From positions 9,362,649 through 9,426,648 of the forward strand of contig NC_057763.1 of the NCBI RefSeq assembly GCF_010389155.1: a stretch of 64,000 nucleotides of DNA, read 5' to 3'. The stretch comes from Erigeron canadensis (taxonomy: Eukaryota > Streptophyta > Magnoliopsida > Asterales > Asteraceae). The position numbers and the translations under genes are program-made. Of this stretch, positions 1-11,620 are shown piece by piece; positions within the stretch are counted from its first letter, which is position 1; each line of letters opens with the position of its first letter. The notes under the pieces were generated by a model. That model was given only the letters and a program-made list of their open reading frames with translations. It did no database searches and was not told the origin of the DNA.

Positions 1-190
1 AAAGGAGTACCGACCGCCTTTGAATCAATAGTCGGCTCAGAATCAACGGGCTGATCGAGCGGGAACATAGGGGACGGGGCTGTCTGCTGAACGACAATGT
101 CTTCATCATGATCGGACGTGAGGTAAATAACTGGTTGCGATATTTTCCCTAATGGAAAAGAAGCAAGGAAAACATAGGCAATATATGTAA
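1..190 (-). pseudogene. Retroelement coding fragment at the window edge
   Basis: On the minus strand one frame stays open from about 190 to the window edge and reads as an acidic, proline-rich stretch (for example the run TSDHDEDIVVQQ). It lies just inside the primer-binding site and LTR that follow, where gag begins in a Ty3/Gypsy element. I see no catalytic or zinc-knuckle motif, so gag is inferred from position only. The start codon is not resolved and the rest lies outside the window. Confidence 0.35.
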
Positions 191-437
191 GTATTAATCC
201 ACTTAAACTTAACATGAGACTAATAGGGGAGCATTCTTAGGCATAGGGAGCATGTATATGTAAAATAAGAAATTTAAAATTTCTCAATTCTAGCAATGTA
301 AGTATAAGCATGCAATTTAAATGCAGTCAAGTAATGCATGTAAAATTTCTAAGGCATGTGTGTGCATAGAATGTGTGATTTCTATGGGTAGTTATAGTCT
401 AGGTTCACTAATTGCCACCTAGTTCACTATAACTTGT

Positions 438-448
438 CTCTGATACCA
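438..448 (-). other. Primer-binding site (initiator Met tRNA type)
   Basis: The plus strand reads CTCTGATACCA, so the minus strand reads TGGTATCAGAG, the usual complement of the 3' end of initiator tRNA-Met. It lies three bases inside the LTR edge at 452. This sets the element's orientation: minus strand, with its interior running off the left end of the window. Confidence 0.7.
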
Positions 449-451
449 TTC

Positions 452-3400
452 TGTCACACCCCATAAATATGCGAAAGGTTACGAAGTACAACATTCATGA
501 AATCACAACACAAGGTATGATGAACGACTTTAAAGGAGTTGTTTTTGAAAACATTTCATTAAAATACTTCATTGTCTTGGAACATAGGAAGACATATTCA
601 AATTTAAAAGACATGACGATAATTTAAAGAGTATTTTTAGGGATCTTAAATCCTCGATAAGTAGTGCTATCATTGGTTTCAACGACAATGATAACTTGAA
701 CAAATGTAAAGCCTTTTCCATGGTAAAAACGGAACATCAACTCCAAGTGGCGGAAAAGTCTTACAAGGATCCTACCGTGCATCTTACGGACCTAAGATAC
801 ATGCTAAAATGGGTCAACAATAATGTTGGTGAAATCATAGGTGTAAATAAATAAACTTTGCATGAAACTACAAGATTTTTGTGTGACCATTGCTAACCCG
901 CAATGTCGTGTAGCCTTTACTCATAAGCAATGCTAGGAAACATAATGTATATATTGTACTAAGCTCATGAATTGAAACTCGACGGTGTAAGTAACATTGT
1001 GTCTCGGCAAGTATTTGATCCATAATACATGGGAATCCAAATATGCATGCATTCGTTCGACCATTACCGGTCAAGTTGGTGCGACCAACCCGAATAGGGG
1101 TGTCAACCCAAATAGTACTATTCATCATATCACGTTTAAATCCATAATTAACAATTCATGATGGGAGGACTTTAATGGGATCAAGCAATTTAGACAATCA
1201 TCATATACATAGATTTTGGCACTTGTGTTCCACATGTAAAACATAGAGCATGCATCTCACCCAAAATAGTAAGAAAATGGGCTATGTACTCACCTTAGTT
1301 TTCGAGTAGCAACAATTAGCAAGTAAAGGATGTGATTGATTGTGTTAACCTATAGAAATAAGATATAGACTTGTCTTAAAAATCTATACTATTATGTTCC
1401 TAAGGAATTTCCCTCATTCTTCCAAATAATAATGTTAAATAACATTTTATTAAAAATGTTCTCTTATGTGATAATCGTTAGGGTTGTTGACGTGCTAGTC
1501 GGAGTTGGTCTTTCCATGGGTTTATATATATTAATATATATAATATTAATATAATATAATAGTAATAATAGTAATAGCGATATTATGACTATTCTCCCAC
1601 ACAACCTATACACGAGAAGTGGCAAAGAAGTATGGTTGCGTGTTGAAATAAATCATAACATGGCATTCACGATCATTCTCCCTCACAACCTATACGAGTG
1701 CACCGTTTTCCATAATAGGAGGTGGGCAATGGTCAATTAAGTATGGTTGCGAGTTGGAATAACCACGAATTATAAATATAAATATTATCATATAGGTCAT
1801 GAGAGCACCCGAAGCGTGCTAAGTTACCGCACACTTTGCACCGATATCCAAGATTGGAGGTGGGCATGGTGGGTCAATATATAGATAATAATATATTAAT
1901 ATACGTCATGAGAGCACCTAAAGCGTGCTAAGTCACCGCACACTTTGCACTGACATCCTAAATAGGTGTTAGGCATGGTAGGTCGAGTTATATTAATAGA
2001 TATATAATATATATTTATATACATATATATATACATAGGTATTACATGGGCATTTAACTAGCACGTTTCCCAAACTTCACTAACATTAATTTTCACAACA
2101 ATAATTATACTTAAAGCGTGCTTGCATGATTCCAATAAAAAGATTAATCATTATGCATGTAGGGATTTATGTCATAAAAGTATTATTTGGAAGAGGAAAC
2201 ATTTACCTAGGAAATATACAAATATTAAATGCAACACAACCATTAACTAAACTAAATACTTAATTATATTAGCTTGATATTAAATTTGTTGATTTACATA
2301 AAAACAATTATATTTTTAAAAATATTGTGTGCATGTATGTCGGCCGTCCCTTGGAATGCATTTGAAAAGCTTAGAAGTTCAAAAGACATATTTTTGGTTT
2401 CGGTTTATTCTCGGCCGAAGTTTATGGCTAAAATTAAAACGGTTTTTGATTTTTAGACAGCCTAAGTGTCGACATTTCAGATCCAAAAATAGTGACAAAA
2501 CCATGGTGGTGCATGGTGGTAACCAGAAGTGGCGAAAGGTGGTGGTTTGTGGTGGTTTCGACCCGAAATCGAAAACGAAAGACACCGAAGCTTAGCATGG
2601 TCGAATTTTAACATTACAGAGGACTTTAGGACAGACAAACCACCTGTTTATTAGGCTAGAACAGATCTGAATAGTGGATGATGGTGGCTGCTCGCGATGG
2701 TTGATGGCTGCGAGAAGACAAGACAAATGAGAAAAACGTTTTTAGGGTTTGAGATACCATAACTAAGCATGGGCAGCCATGTAACGACCTGTTATGAAGT
2801 CCAGACGTTCCTCCTCCCTTCTGGGTCGTCGTGGAGTGGTGGTGGTGCGGTGGGGCTCGGCTGCGACGGGAAGAAAAAGAAGAAGAAAAAGAAAATATTA
2901 GGGTTTTTGAAGGAAGAGAAGAAATGGGTTTGCGTTAGGAGGTATATACTTACGTTCCTCACCTTCCTGGATATTAATGGGGTCGAATGGTGATGTCTGG
3001 TCGTCGGAAAAGTAGCAGCGGCGGCGGCGGCAGACGGCGGGGCAGCAGGGCAACGACGGTCTTGGGGTGGAGATGGAGTATTTGGTGCTTAATTTTGATG
3101 GCTGAACCCAAGGTGTTGTTGCTGGTGGCTGCCGGTTACTTTTTCCGGCATCAGGGAGGTGGCAGGCAGCGGTGGTGTGGCTGTGGAGGGGTGGCCGGCG
3201 GTTGGGATGAAGGAGTGGGGGAGAAGATGAAGTTGAAAAGTTTTGTTTTGTATTTTTTTTTTTGTTATTCTTGCTTTTTGTCTGCACTAGGATATATATA
3301 TATATATTCACGTGTGTGTGATTTTGTAGTGTAAAAAGAAAATAGCCAGCACATCAATAGGCTCTTATAGTGCTAGGAAGATGGACTTGGGTCATGAGCT

Positions 3401-3952
3401 ATGGGCTTGGGCTTCATATTCCGAAAATTAGATGGGTTTAGTCTAGGTGGGCTTATTTGACTAGTCATTTTACTTAGTCCATATGATTTATATTATGTAG
3501 TTAGTCCATGAAATTTTATAAACTTTTTTATGTACTATTTTGTATCAATTTTTAGTTAGGAAACTAAAGATAATATGTCATATTTTCACATTTCATATTT
3601 TTATAAATTGTCTCAATTATTATTATTGCATAAGTGCGTTCTTTAATCATTTAGTAAATATATATAACGGCATATATTTCATGTGGCACTTTTAACAATG
3701 AAAAGAGATCTTAACTAGATACATATTGTCACCTAAAAATCATATATCACACATATGCATATCATGGATGTCTTACTTGACCGGTTCATCAATCCGATGA
3801 ATGTGTGTTGGCAACGTTATTTTCTAAAGACGTTAAATCATGTTGACACATAGGAATTTAAAGATCACATATTTAAATTTAACTTTCTATAAATAACACG
3901 TAAATAGGAAACTTTCTAAGTTTAGCTAACCTCAAATTTGGCGGTTGTCACA
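452..3952 (-). mobile_element. Long LTR (about 3.5 kb) of a Ty3/Gypsy element
   Basis: Read on the minus strand, the LTR opens TGTGACAACCGCCAAATTTG at 3952 and closes GGGGTGTGACA at 452, followed at once by the primer-binding site. It is the element's 5' LTR. Openings of the form TGTGACAACC are common in plant chromovirus-type Gypsy elements, and long LTRs are known there. Reading frames inside it are short, low in complexity and unlike any protein I know, so I call none of them. The second LTR lies outside the window, so the right boundary rests on the terminal motif alone. Confidence 0.65.
1796..1986. repeat. Two tandem copies (109-bp period) inside the LTR
   Basis: A segment beginning GTCATGAGAGCACC and containing GCGTGCTAAGT and CCGCACACTTTGCA occurs at 1796 and again at 1905. 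A second pair just upstream (about 1589 and 1675) shares ATTCTCCC and CACAACCTATAC. The copies differ by several substitutions, so the duplications are not recent. Confidence 0.7.
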
Positions 3953-3975
3953 ATTAATATATATATATATATATA

Positions 3976-4369
3976 TGTTACATATGGTTTGTCGAACTCA
4001 CAAAACCGAATACCCCTATGTGGGTTCGGTCGAACTCAAAGAGAGAAGGAGAAGAGGAGAGGTTTTAAAGAATTGTATATTAAACCCTTTGATTTTAGCC
4101 CTCTATATATAGGGATATATTTAAGGTTTAATAACTTGGTGACCAAGTTTAATCAAAACCCTAAAAGGCTTTTCAAAACCGTCCCCCATTTAAAGAATTA
4201 GGGTCCGACACTAATTTCCTAATTTCACATTTAATCCTCCTCTTTAATTAATTAAGTATAATTAACCCTTTAATTTAGTTTAATTAATCATTTCATGATC
4301 AAATTAATTAATATATTACTTTAAAATACTAATTAATAATATAGGGTTATCGTGTCATGTTGTGTAACA
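3976..4369 (-). mobile_element. Possible degenerate LTR with TGTTACA/TGTAACA ends
   Basis: The segment starts TGTTACA and ends TGTAACA, a 7-bp inverted terminal match. Inside it is a purine-rich run, then a TATA-like block (CTCTATATATAGGG, about 4101-4114), an order like that in the minus-strand Copia LTRs further right. It begins directly after a TA microsatellite (about 3957-3975). No target duplication is visible, so the call is tentative. Confidence 0.33.
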
Positions 4370-4429
4370 CCGTAGGCTTAAATAATTTCCGGACATGCGT
4401 TCATTATAACGTGATCACATAACCACGGA

Positions 4430-5120
4430 TAACAATCTGGATTGAAGACAAGGACGAATGACGTGACTAGGAAGAATCCTATGATACAGGTTGGTGGTTG
4501 GTTTTACATATGTTTGTCCATACTCTTATTGCATGAAAAAGAATGAGTGGCGGTACTTGGGACAACTAGTACCATGGAATTGGCACGATCAAATATTCCT
4601 CTGACATCCGATAGAAAATGAATACATGTTTAAATTAGACACCAAGAGAATAAGGGTTTTCACCTAAAAATGCTCCATTCCTTGATTGCATATGTGTGGC
4701 ATTCCTGATAATTATTATTCACATAAGTTTTCTTTGCTCTTACACACAGCTTAGTATGTTTGAGATCTGATTTGGCTGATTCTCTTGAGTAGAAACTTGT
4801 TGATTGTAATTTGTCATTTCAAAAGGTTGTTTAGATATTTGTAGGTTATCTTGTTTACGCAACAACCCTGTAATTCTTTGTATAGATTATTTCTTAATAA
4901 ATGATTACTTTGAAAATTACACTCTATGTGCAAAAATGTCTTTTAATATTTACTACTTTACTGTTTTATTGATCTATGTTCTTTACTTAACATATAAACC
5001 GAGTCTTTAAAACTTGTATTTAATAGTTTGTAAAGATTAAATTAAGTTGCATTAATCCCCTCTATAACTGTTCTGTGTACAATATACTTTGGTATATTGA
5101 TACGCCTTGGGACATGTCAG
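4430..5120 (+). mobile_element. Degenerate Copia-type LTR tail
   Basis: The block around 4825-4925 (GGTTGTTTAGATATTTG, then GCAACAACCCTGTAATTC, then TTAATAAATGATTACTTTGAAAA) matches in order the solo LTR at 18192-19134 and, in reverse, the LTRs of element C at 54.5-58.6 kb. It is therefore probably the 3' half of an old LTR of that family. Ends are approximate; about 5120 (GGGACATGTCA) is the best candidate for the right end. Confidence 0.4.
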
Positions 5121-5713
5121 CAACACTGATAAAAAGCAAAATCAGAGTTTTGTTTTTTGGATCTAGCAATCTTCAGGTATCAATAGACGTATTGCATGTG
5201 AGACTGTAGAGGGTTTTTACTTTAAAACCTTATTCGTTAGTATTGTTCAAAAGACGCTTCTTTGGTCAATTTTCACAATGGTCAAAGGTAATCACTTCTA
5301 TCTATTTATTATTTATGTTAATTAATTGTATGCATACGTGATCTACTTTTTCAATGTGTTTACTCGTGACTATTACTTGTTTATTATGATTATAATCCAA
5401 CAAGTCATCGTCATCGCGTTGCGCTAGTCTGTATCAGTTAATAAAAGATACAAACGATAATAGAAAATAAATATTTTATATTAGTCTTTTTTATCACGAA
5501 AGCATGTCATGGTTTTCACTGGTTTTACCAAATCCTTAATTAGTATTGAAAAGTTGTAACTATTTTATTGCTAGATGTTAGATTTCTTATTACAAAAGGA
5601 AAATGCTAATCATACTTTTATAATACATTCATATATACGTCATATCAATTTTTGATTACCCACTCTTCTTATGCGTAGTTTCTCTACAAGTCCATGGAAT
5701 TCAATCAAGCTAT
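5121..5713. other. Gene-free stretch upstream of the receptor kinase
   Basis: AT-rich sequence with no credible coding frame. A GC-richer patch (CATCGTCATCGCGTTGCGCTAG, 5405-5426) resembles the GC-rich tails seen near 14.15 kb and 17.9 kb and may be an old transposon end. I see nothing else here. Confidence 0.5.
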
Positions 5714-5799
5714 AATATTAATTAAACGAGTGTCGTATTAAATAAAACCAAATAATAATATTAATTAAACCATTGTCATATTAAATACAACCAAATAAT
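5714..5799. repeat. Two tandem copies of 43 bp in the kinase promoter
   Basis: The unit begins AATATTAATTAAAC and ends in ACCAAATA. It occurs at 5714 and at 5757 with a few substitutions. It lies 130-215 bp upstream of the predicted start codon, so it may affect the promoter; that effect is inferred from position only. Confidence 0.7.
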
Positions 5800-5860
5800 A
5801 GACCTACATAATAAAAATAAGATTAAACTCATTCAATGCAATTTGTCTTGGGGAAATGAA

Positions 5861-5869
5861 TATATAAAG
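5861..5869 (+). promoter_or_regulatory. TATA box of the receptor kinase gene
   Basis: TATATAAAG lies 67 bp upstream of the first in-frame ATG (5928). A plant transcript normally starts 25-35 bp downstream, near 5890-5895. That would leave a leader of about 35 nt and would exclude the out-of-frame ATGs at 5875 and 5879 from the mRNA. Confidence 0.5.
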
Positions 5870-5927
5870 AATACATGGATGGCATTTGCTTCATCAATTA
5901 CATATTCAAAATTTTGAGAAAAAATCA

Positions 5928-8900
5928 ATGATTTTCATATCACGCCACTTTTCTAATTCTACCTTCTTATATACTTTGGTTATGGTTATATTTATGACTG
6001 TTTTTGCTGTCATCTCTGGTTTTTATGTTGGAAATGAAAGCGATCATATGGCGTTGTTGTCCTTCAAGGCATTGATCATTAGTGATCCATACGGAGCTCT
6101 AAAATCATGGAACTCTTCATCCCAATTTTGTAATTGGAGTGGTGTTTCATGTGGGAAGCGGCATAAAAGAGTGACTGTGATACAACTAGCGTCAAAAAAC
6201 CTACAAGGATCATTGTCTTCTTATGTAGGAAACTTGAGCTTCCTTCAAGTGTTATCACTTCACAACAACAGCTTTCAAGGAACCATCCCACATGAGCTTG
6301 GTCGTTTATCAAGACTACGTTTTCTTAGATTTTCTCGAAACAAATTTAACGGAGTCATTCCTACTAACTTGTCTGGTTGTTATAAACTTGAAGTTCTACG
6401 ACTTGAAGTTAATAATCTTACTGGAAGCATACCCTTGGAGTTAAGTTTTCTTTCCAAACTTACTTTACTTATACTCGAATCTAATAACTTAATTGGAGGA
6501 ATCTCTCCATTCATAGGGAATCTTACATCCATGGAAGTATTCTCTATAGCAAAAAATCCATTGGGTGGGAGCCTTCCAGACACCTTAGGCCGCTTGAAAA
6601 ACTCATGGTTGTTTTACGCCGGTAGATGTAACTTACATGGAACCATCCCTAACTCCATTTACAACCTCTCGCTCCTCACTAATTTTTCTTTAACGGGTAA
6701 TCAACTTACGGGCACTCTTTCTCCAACAATTGGGTCAATGCTCCCAAATCTTCGATACCTGCAACTAAACAGAAATCAATTGTCTGGCTTTATTCCCCCG
6801 TCAATTTCTAATTGTTCAAAGTTAGATGAGCTTCATTTGGGTTTTAATAACTTTAGTGGAAAGTTAACAGTTGATTTTGCAAACCTAAAAGATATTTCTC
6901 ATATATATTTGCATGCTAACAACTTCAATGGAGGTGGAGAGGCAGATGAAATGAAATTTATTGATTCTTTAAGAAACTGCAGCAAGTTAAATGTATTGAG
7001 TCTTGCTCATTGTAACTTTCAAGGAGTGGTCCCTATATCAATAGGTAACCTTTCTCACAAAATCCATCATTTAGATTTAGGAAATAATAATATACATGGA
7101 AAACTCCCTTCCAGTATAGGTAACCTAGTTGGTTTGACCTTATTAGTTTTTCAAGATAACCAATTAACAGGAAGGATCCCCTCTACCATTGGCAAGCTTG
7201 AAAAGCTACAAGAGGTTTATCTATATATAAATCAAATTTCAGGGCCAATTCCATATGAAATAGGGAACTTATCAATGTTGAATGAGATTAGTTTCGGATC
7301 TAACAGATTGGAAGGAGATATCCCACCAACTTTGGGAAATTGTCATCAGCTCAAACAATTGTTCCTCGTGAACAATAAACTAAGTGGAAAAATACCCATA
7401 CAACTTTTTCAACTTACTTTACTAACATCATTATATCTTTCAAGTAATAGTCTCTCTAGTTTACTTCCAAGAGAGATTGAAAATCTCAAACTTTTGAACG
7501 AGCTAGATGTATCTCATAATCATCTTTCAGGTAACATTCCAAGCAACCTTGGTGGTTGTACTAGCCTTAACCTCTTATACATCAATGACAACTTATTTGA
7601 CGGCATGATACCACCATCATTAAGTTCCATGAGAGGACTGGCAGAACTCGATGTTTCTCATAATAATTTATCGGGTCAAATTCCTGGGTTCTTAGAACAG
7701 TTATCCTTAGAATATTTGAACATATCGTTTAACAATTTCCATGGTGAAGTACCAGTAAAAGGAGTATTTGCTAATGCAAGTGCATTATCCATTTTGGGCA
7801 ACAATAGGCTTTGTGGTGGCTTGGTTCAACTTAGTTTACCCAAATGTAAGATGGTAGATAAACATAACAAAAAGTTCACATTGCTCATTATAGTTATGTT
7901 AGTTTCTTGTGTGATATTTTTCATACTATGTTTTGTCTACACTTACTTCAAAAAGAAAAAGAATCGCCAACCGTCTCAATCATCCAGGAACGAAAGGTTC
8001 TTAAAAGTTTCATATGATCAACTCCTCAAGGCTACTGGTGGCTTCTCTGAAACAAACTTGATTGGCCAAGGGGTCTCAAGCTCTATTTATAAAGGAACCT
8101 TTGATCACGATAACACATTAGTTGCAGTAAAGGTTCTACATCTACATATACAGGGAGCTCACAAAAGCTTTATAGCGGAGTGTGAAGCATGGCGGAGTAT
8201 ACGACATCGGAATCTTCTGAGGATAATAACGTCATGTTCAAGCATTGACTTTCAAGGAAAGGATTTCAAAGCTTTGGTTTACGAGTTCATGCCCAACGGG
8301 AGTTTACATGATTGGTTGCATTCAAATGCAAATACATCTAAACTAGACCTACTTCAAAGAATTAATATTCTCATTGATGTTGCATCTGCACTTGATTATC
8401 TTCATAATCAGTGTTTACCAACTGTTGTTCATGGAGACATGAAGCCTAGCAATATTCTGTTAGATAATGAAATGGTGGCCCACGTTGGAGATTTTGGTTT
8501 GGCTAAATTTCTTGGAATAAACTCAAACCAAAACAACTCGACTGGAGTTAAAGGAACGATTGGATATGCACCTCCTGGTAAACTTAATCAATTCTCGTAA
8601 ACTCATTTTTTATTAGCTATATTACCTTTACAGAAACTCATTGCTTATTGTAAAACATAGAGTATGGTTTAGGGACTACAATGACAACTAGTGGAGATGT
8701 TTACAGCTTTGGAATATTATTATTGGAGGTTATGACTGGCAAAAAACCGACAGATGACATATTCAATGAAGACCTTACCCTTCATAAGTTTGTTTATGAG
8801 GCCTCGCTTGATGAAGTAATCGATATTATTGATAGTAATATTCTTGTCATGCAAAGTACTGAAGCAAATGCACAAAAAATGGAAAAGTGTTTGGCTTCAA

Positions 8901-9031
8901 CTATCATAATTGGAGTATCATGCTCTTTAGATTCCCCATCACAACGAATGAATATCAACAGTGTTGTGAACAAGTTGTTGAATGTTCAGGATGCTCTTAA
9001 ACATCTTGAGGTAGTATGTTCTTCAGTTTAA
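5928..9031 (+). CDS. LRR receptor-like kinase, subfamily XII (EFR/FLS2/Xa21-like)
   Basis: Two exons, 5928-8577 and 8661-9031, give about 1006 residues, the usual size of this family. In order: signal peptide (1 to about 35), LRR N-cap with FCNWSGVSC, about twenty leucine-rich repeats, one membrane span (about 650-674) followed by basic KKKKN, then a Ser/Thr kinase. Kinase landmarks: Lys735 in VAVKVL, catalytic loop HGDMKPSN at 835-842, DFG at 855-857, and GYAPPEYG rebuilt across the intron. The residue before the catalytic Asp is Gly, so the kinase is non-RD, as in pattern-recognition receptors of this subfamily. The glycine loop reads GQGVSSS, with Ser in place of the third Gly. No stop or frameshift interrupts it. 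The frame is open further upstream, but without an ATG, so I chose 5928; it gives a clean signal peptide. It probably senses an extracellular ligand at the plasma membrane; the ligand is unknown. Confidence 0.93.
8578..8660 (+). other. Intron of the receptor kinase gene (83 bp)
   Basis: GT at 8578 and AG at 8660 bound an AT-rich 83-bp intron. Splicing joins a split codon (G|AG, Glu) and restores the APPEYGLG motif of the kinase. An intron at this point in the kinase domain is the usual arrangement in subfamily XII genes. Confidence 0.9.
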
Positions 9032-9584
9032 CTTATTTACTTCAGTTTAACTTATTATGTAAGAAATAGTAACGTTTTTTGATTTGATCCATGTATGCAC
9101 CGTTTCAGGTGTAACACCAAACTTGCATGGTAGAATTCAATATAGTTGCCGTAAGGAGTTGCATATGCTATGGTTGAATACATGTTATTTTGTTATTTTT
9201 GTAAGCTAAAATTTACACCTGGTAAAGTTGGTTTGCGTGCTTCGTGCTTTAGTAAATTAAACAAATATGTATTTTATTTGTCACCTCAAAGAGCATTGTG
9301 TCAAACAAAATCATGAAACGTTATTGTTATTGTGAAATGCTCCTATTGACGGATCACAATTTCCATTAGACCTTCCACTTGATAAATCATTGTGATTCTA
9401 TTTTCACTAATGAAATCAAACTCTTTCATTAATCTTCAAATGTAGAAGAACTGTATCCACGATCTCAAATATTCCATGTTGTCGTGGTCGAACATCCAGA
9501 ACAAGTTTTTTTCATCAAACTTTTAATACCCCGCTTCGTAGGTAAAGGTTGAAGTTCAGTTCTAACTAATATTCAACTCTAGTG
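9032..9584. other. 3' flank of the receptor kinase gene
   Basis: AT-rich sequence that must contain the 3' untranslated region. I see no clear AATAAA signal, no coding frame and no recognisable repeat. Confidence 0.5.
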
Positions 9585-9740
9585 CCAATGGGGTTTAGGC
9601 TCATTGGTAAAGTCTTTGACCTTGAGAGCATCTACGTACCTGGTTTCAACTCTCACATTTGTAGGGTAAATTAATGGGGGTTTTCAAGAGACATAGGAAA
9701 TCTCCTTGATGTGTATGTAATTTAAAAGTAAGAATAGGAT
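9585..9740 (+). mobile_element. tRNA-derived SINE (partial)
   Basis: TTTAGGCTCATTGGTAAAG (9594-9612) fits a pol III A box and GGTTTCAACTCTC (9643-9655) fits a B box with one extra T. Their spacing of about 45 bp is tRNA-like. The whole does not fold as a functional tRNA gene, so I call a SINE head. I did not find a clear target duplication, and the tail is approximate. Confidence 0.48.
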
Positions 9741-10255
9741 AAAATGTTGTTCTGAAAAATATCAACTTTAAGAAGAATTTCCAAAATTTTATTTGTCCTA
9801 ACTTCACGTCTACCTGTATTACTACATATACCATACACACATACACTTTTCAACATACATTTATCAAATTTGAAGTTAAAAATCTATAAACTCAACATCC
9901 ATATCAATCATCATACCATATTTTTGTGTTTCCCCTATTTCTACTTTTTACATTAACATCATCGTAGTCGTCGCCATCACTATCTGTCACCACCACCACC
10001 AGCAACACCATTATACCATTGCATCTTGCTTGTATATGACTAGTATATATATATATATGTATATATGTATGAGAAAAGTGAGTATGGGGCTCTAAGGCAT
10101 CAAACGTAGGTGAAAAACCTCTCACATGTTAATTTTTTGATATTTTGAATAAATGATTGGGACAACATGTTTTTTTATGTATTAAAAATTGGTATGTGAA
10201 GAACTTTTCACTTAACTTGAGTGCCTAATAGCCAATATTCACTTCACATATATAT
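9741..10255. other. Gene-free stretch with a CAC/CCA-rich patch
   Basis: Contains a triplet-rich patch (TCACCACCACCACCAGCAAC, about 9989-10008) like those at 14.15 kb and 17.66-17.73 kb, then TA-rich microsatellite sequence at about 10043-10070. The reading frames here are low in complexity and not believable as genes. Confidence 0.5.
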
Positions 10256-10640
10256 ATATATGGGACCATTATTTTGAGAACCCATTTTATTGTAAGAACC
10301 GTGAGAACTCCTAAATTTTATATTGGATCACATGTTTTTTTTTGTTCATTCACATGCATGTAAAACGTTATAAAAATATATGTTGCAGAAGAATTTTTTT
10401 TTCAAAACCTTATATATAGCCATTTATAACATGTGAACAGAAAACGTGAACAAATTAATTCACAAGTTCACAAAATACTACTTTGAAGGTTTCTTAAAAA
10501 ATTTTCTTCTACAACATACATTTTTATATCATTTTATATGTGAATGAACAAAAAAACATATGAACAAACAGTAAGAGTTCTCATAATTTTTAAAAAAAAT
10601 GATTCTTAAAATAAGAAAACTTTATATATCGAGAACTATA
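10256..10640. mobile_element. Fold-back MITE-like element
   Basis: The left end (GACCATTATTTTGAGAACCC, then GTGAGAACTC) is an imperfect inverted copy of the right end (GAGTTCTCATAA, then ATGATTCTTAAAATAAG). The inner parts also pair: TTTTGTTCATTCACATG on the left with TATGTGAATGAACAAAA on the right. The element follows a run of TATATA and has no coding capacity. Superfamily not resolved. Confidence 0.6.
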
Positions 10641-10903
10641 AGAACTTTAATATATAAGGATAATATTATAAATTTATAAAGTTAATTTTTATAATAAACA
10701 ATTAAATTGAAAATGCTCCTTGAATATCTCGTTAGTTTCCACCAAATTAGGAATTACACAAATTTGAAATGAATTAGCAGCCATTAATTGCCATCTGTAC
10801 GTAAAAGCATTTTTTTCCTTAAACAAACATTTTTCAGTTTTTGTTTATTAATCAAATTACAGGTAAAAATGGATTGTAATATTAGTTGTCTCCTCCACTC
10901 TCC
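10641..10903. other. Gene-free AT-rich stretch
   Basis: No coding frame, repeat or RNA signal that I can support. Confidence 0.4.
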
Positions 10904-11017
10904 ACCATACACATTAAGTGAAAGAAACTTTTCTATACATTTTTTTTTCGCGTGAGACGTACCATACACATTAAGTGAAAGAAACTTTTCTATACATTTT
11001 TTTTTCGCGTGAGACGT
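10904..11017. repeat. Two tandem copies of 57 bp
   Basis: ACCATACACATTAAGTG starts at 10904 and again at 10961. Both copies run through CTATACATTTTTTTTTCGCG to GAGACGTA with almost no differences, so the duplication is recent. Confidence 0.85.
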
Positions 11018-11296
11018 ATTTTTTTTATATCAATATGTGTTTGGATAAGTGTTAAAATATGTAAATAACAATTTAGAAAACATATTTGTGTAAATAACAC
11101 AACTGATATGATTGATAGAAATATGTGTACACCAAAATATACATGTGTCTATATCTCATATCATATATGAAATATATGAACACATTTGCACACAAACAAA
11201 AACACGTGTACACCGAACCACGTATATGTCTACGTGTGCACAATATAAAATGTATACTTGTAATCACTACAATATAAATGTAGGGTTGGGTAATAT

Positions 11297-11620
11297 TAGG
11301 GACTCTTTATTTTAGGGACCATTAGGGACACGTAATTTACACATGTGTAAGTTGTACCTTACACATGTGTAAGTCGTGGTGGCGGTGATTGCCGTCGCCG
11401 GAGGATCATGGTGGTGTTTGGAGATGATGGTGGTAGTGGTGGTGGTGATGGTGGTTGTATAACTTACACATGTGTAAGTACAATGTAAGTTGTACTTACA
11501 CATGTGTAAGTCGTGGTCGCGGTGGTCGTTGTCGCCGGAGGATCATGGTGGTGGTCGGAGATGATGAAAAATGAATGATTGAGAAGTGTCCCTAATGATC
11601 TCTAAAATAAGGAGTCTCTA
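11297..11620. mobile_element. MITE with 35-bp inverted ends and a duplicated core
   Basis: The left end 11297-11331 (TAGGGACTCTTTATTTTAGG...) and the right end 11586-11620 are inverted copies with about four mismatches. The core is two direct copies of a 70-80 bp unit. Each carries the palindrome ACTTACACATGTGTAAGT and a GC-rich stretch with GTCGCCGGAGGATCATGG. The palindrome occurs four times in all. No protein is encoded. Mutator-like or another TIR superfamily is possible; the target duplication is not clear. Confidence 0.7.

Noticed and set aside
2274..3334. Several frames of 60-137 codons in the long Gypsy LTR
   Set aside because: They overlap on both strands, are low in complexity (poly-Lys, GGC repeats) and lie wholly within the LTR.
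5886..5927. Extension of the receptor kinase frame upstream of 5928
   Set aside because: The frame is open but has no ATG before 5928. The upstream ATGs at 5875 and 5879 are in other frames and stop quickly. A TTG start is not expected in a plant gene.
9594..9660. A tRNA gene on the plus strand
   Set aside because: A- and B-box-like words are present, but acceptor and anticodon arms do not pair and the B box has an extra base. A SINE head explains it.
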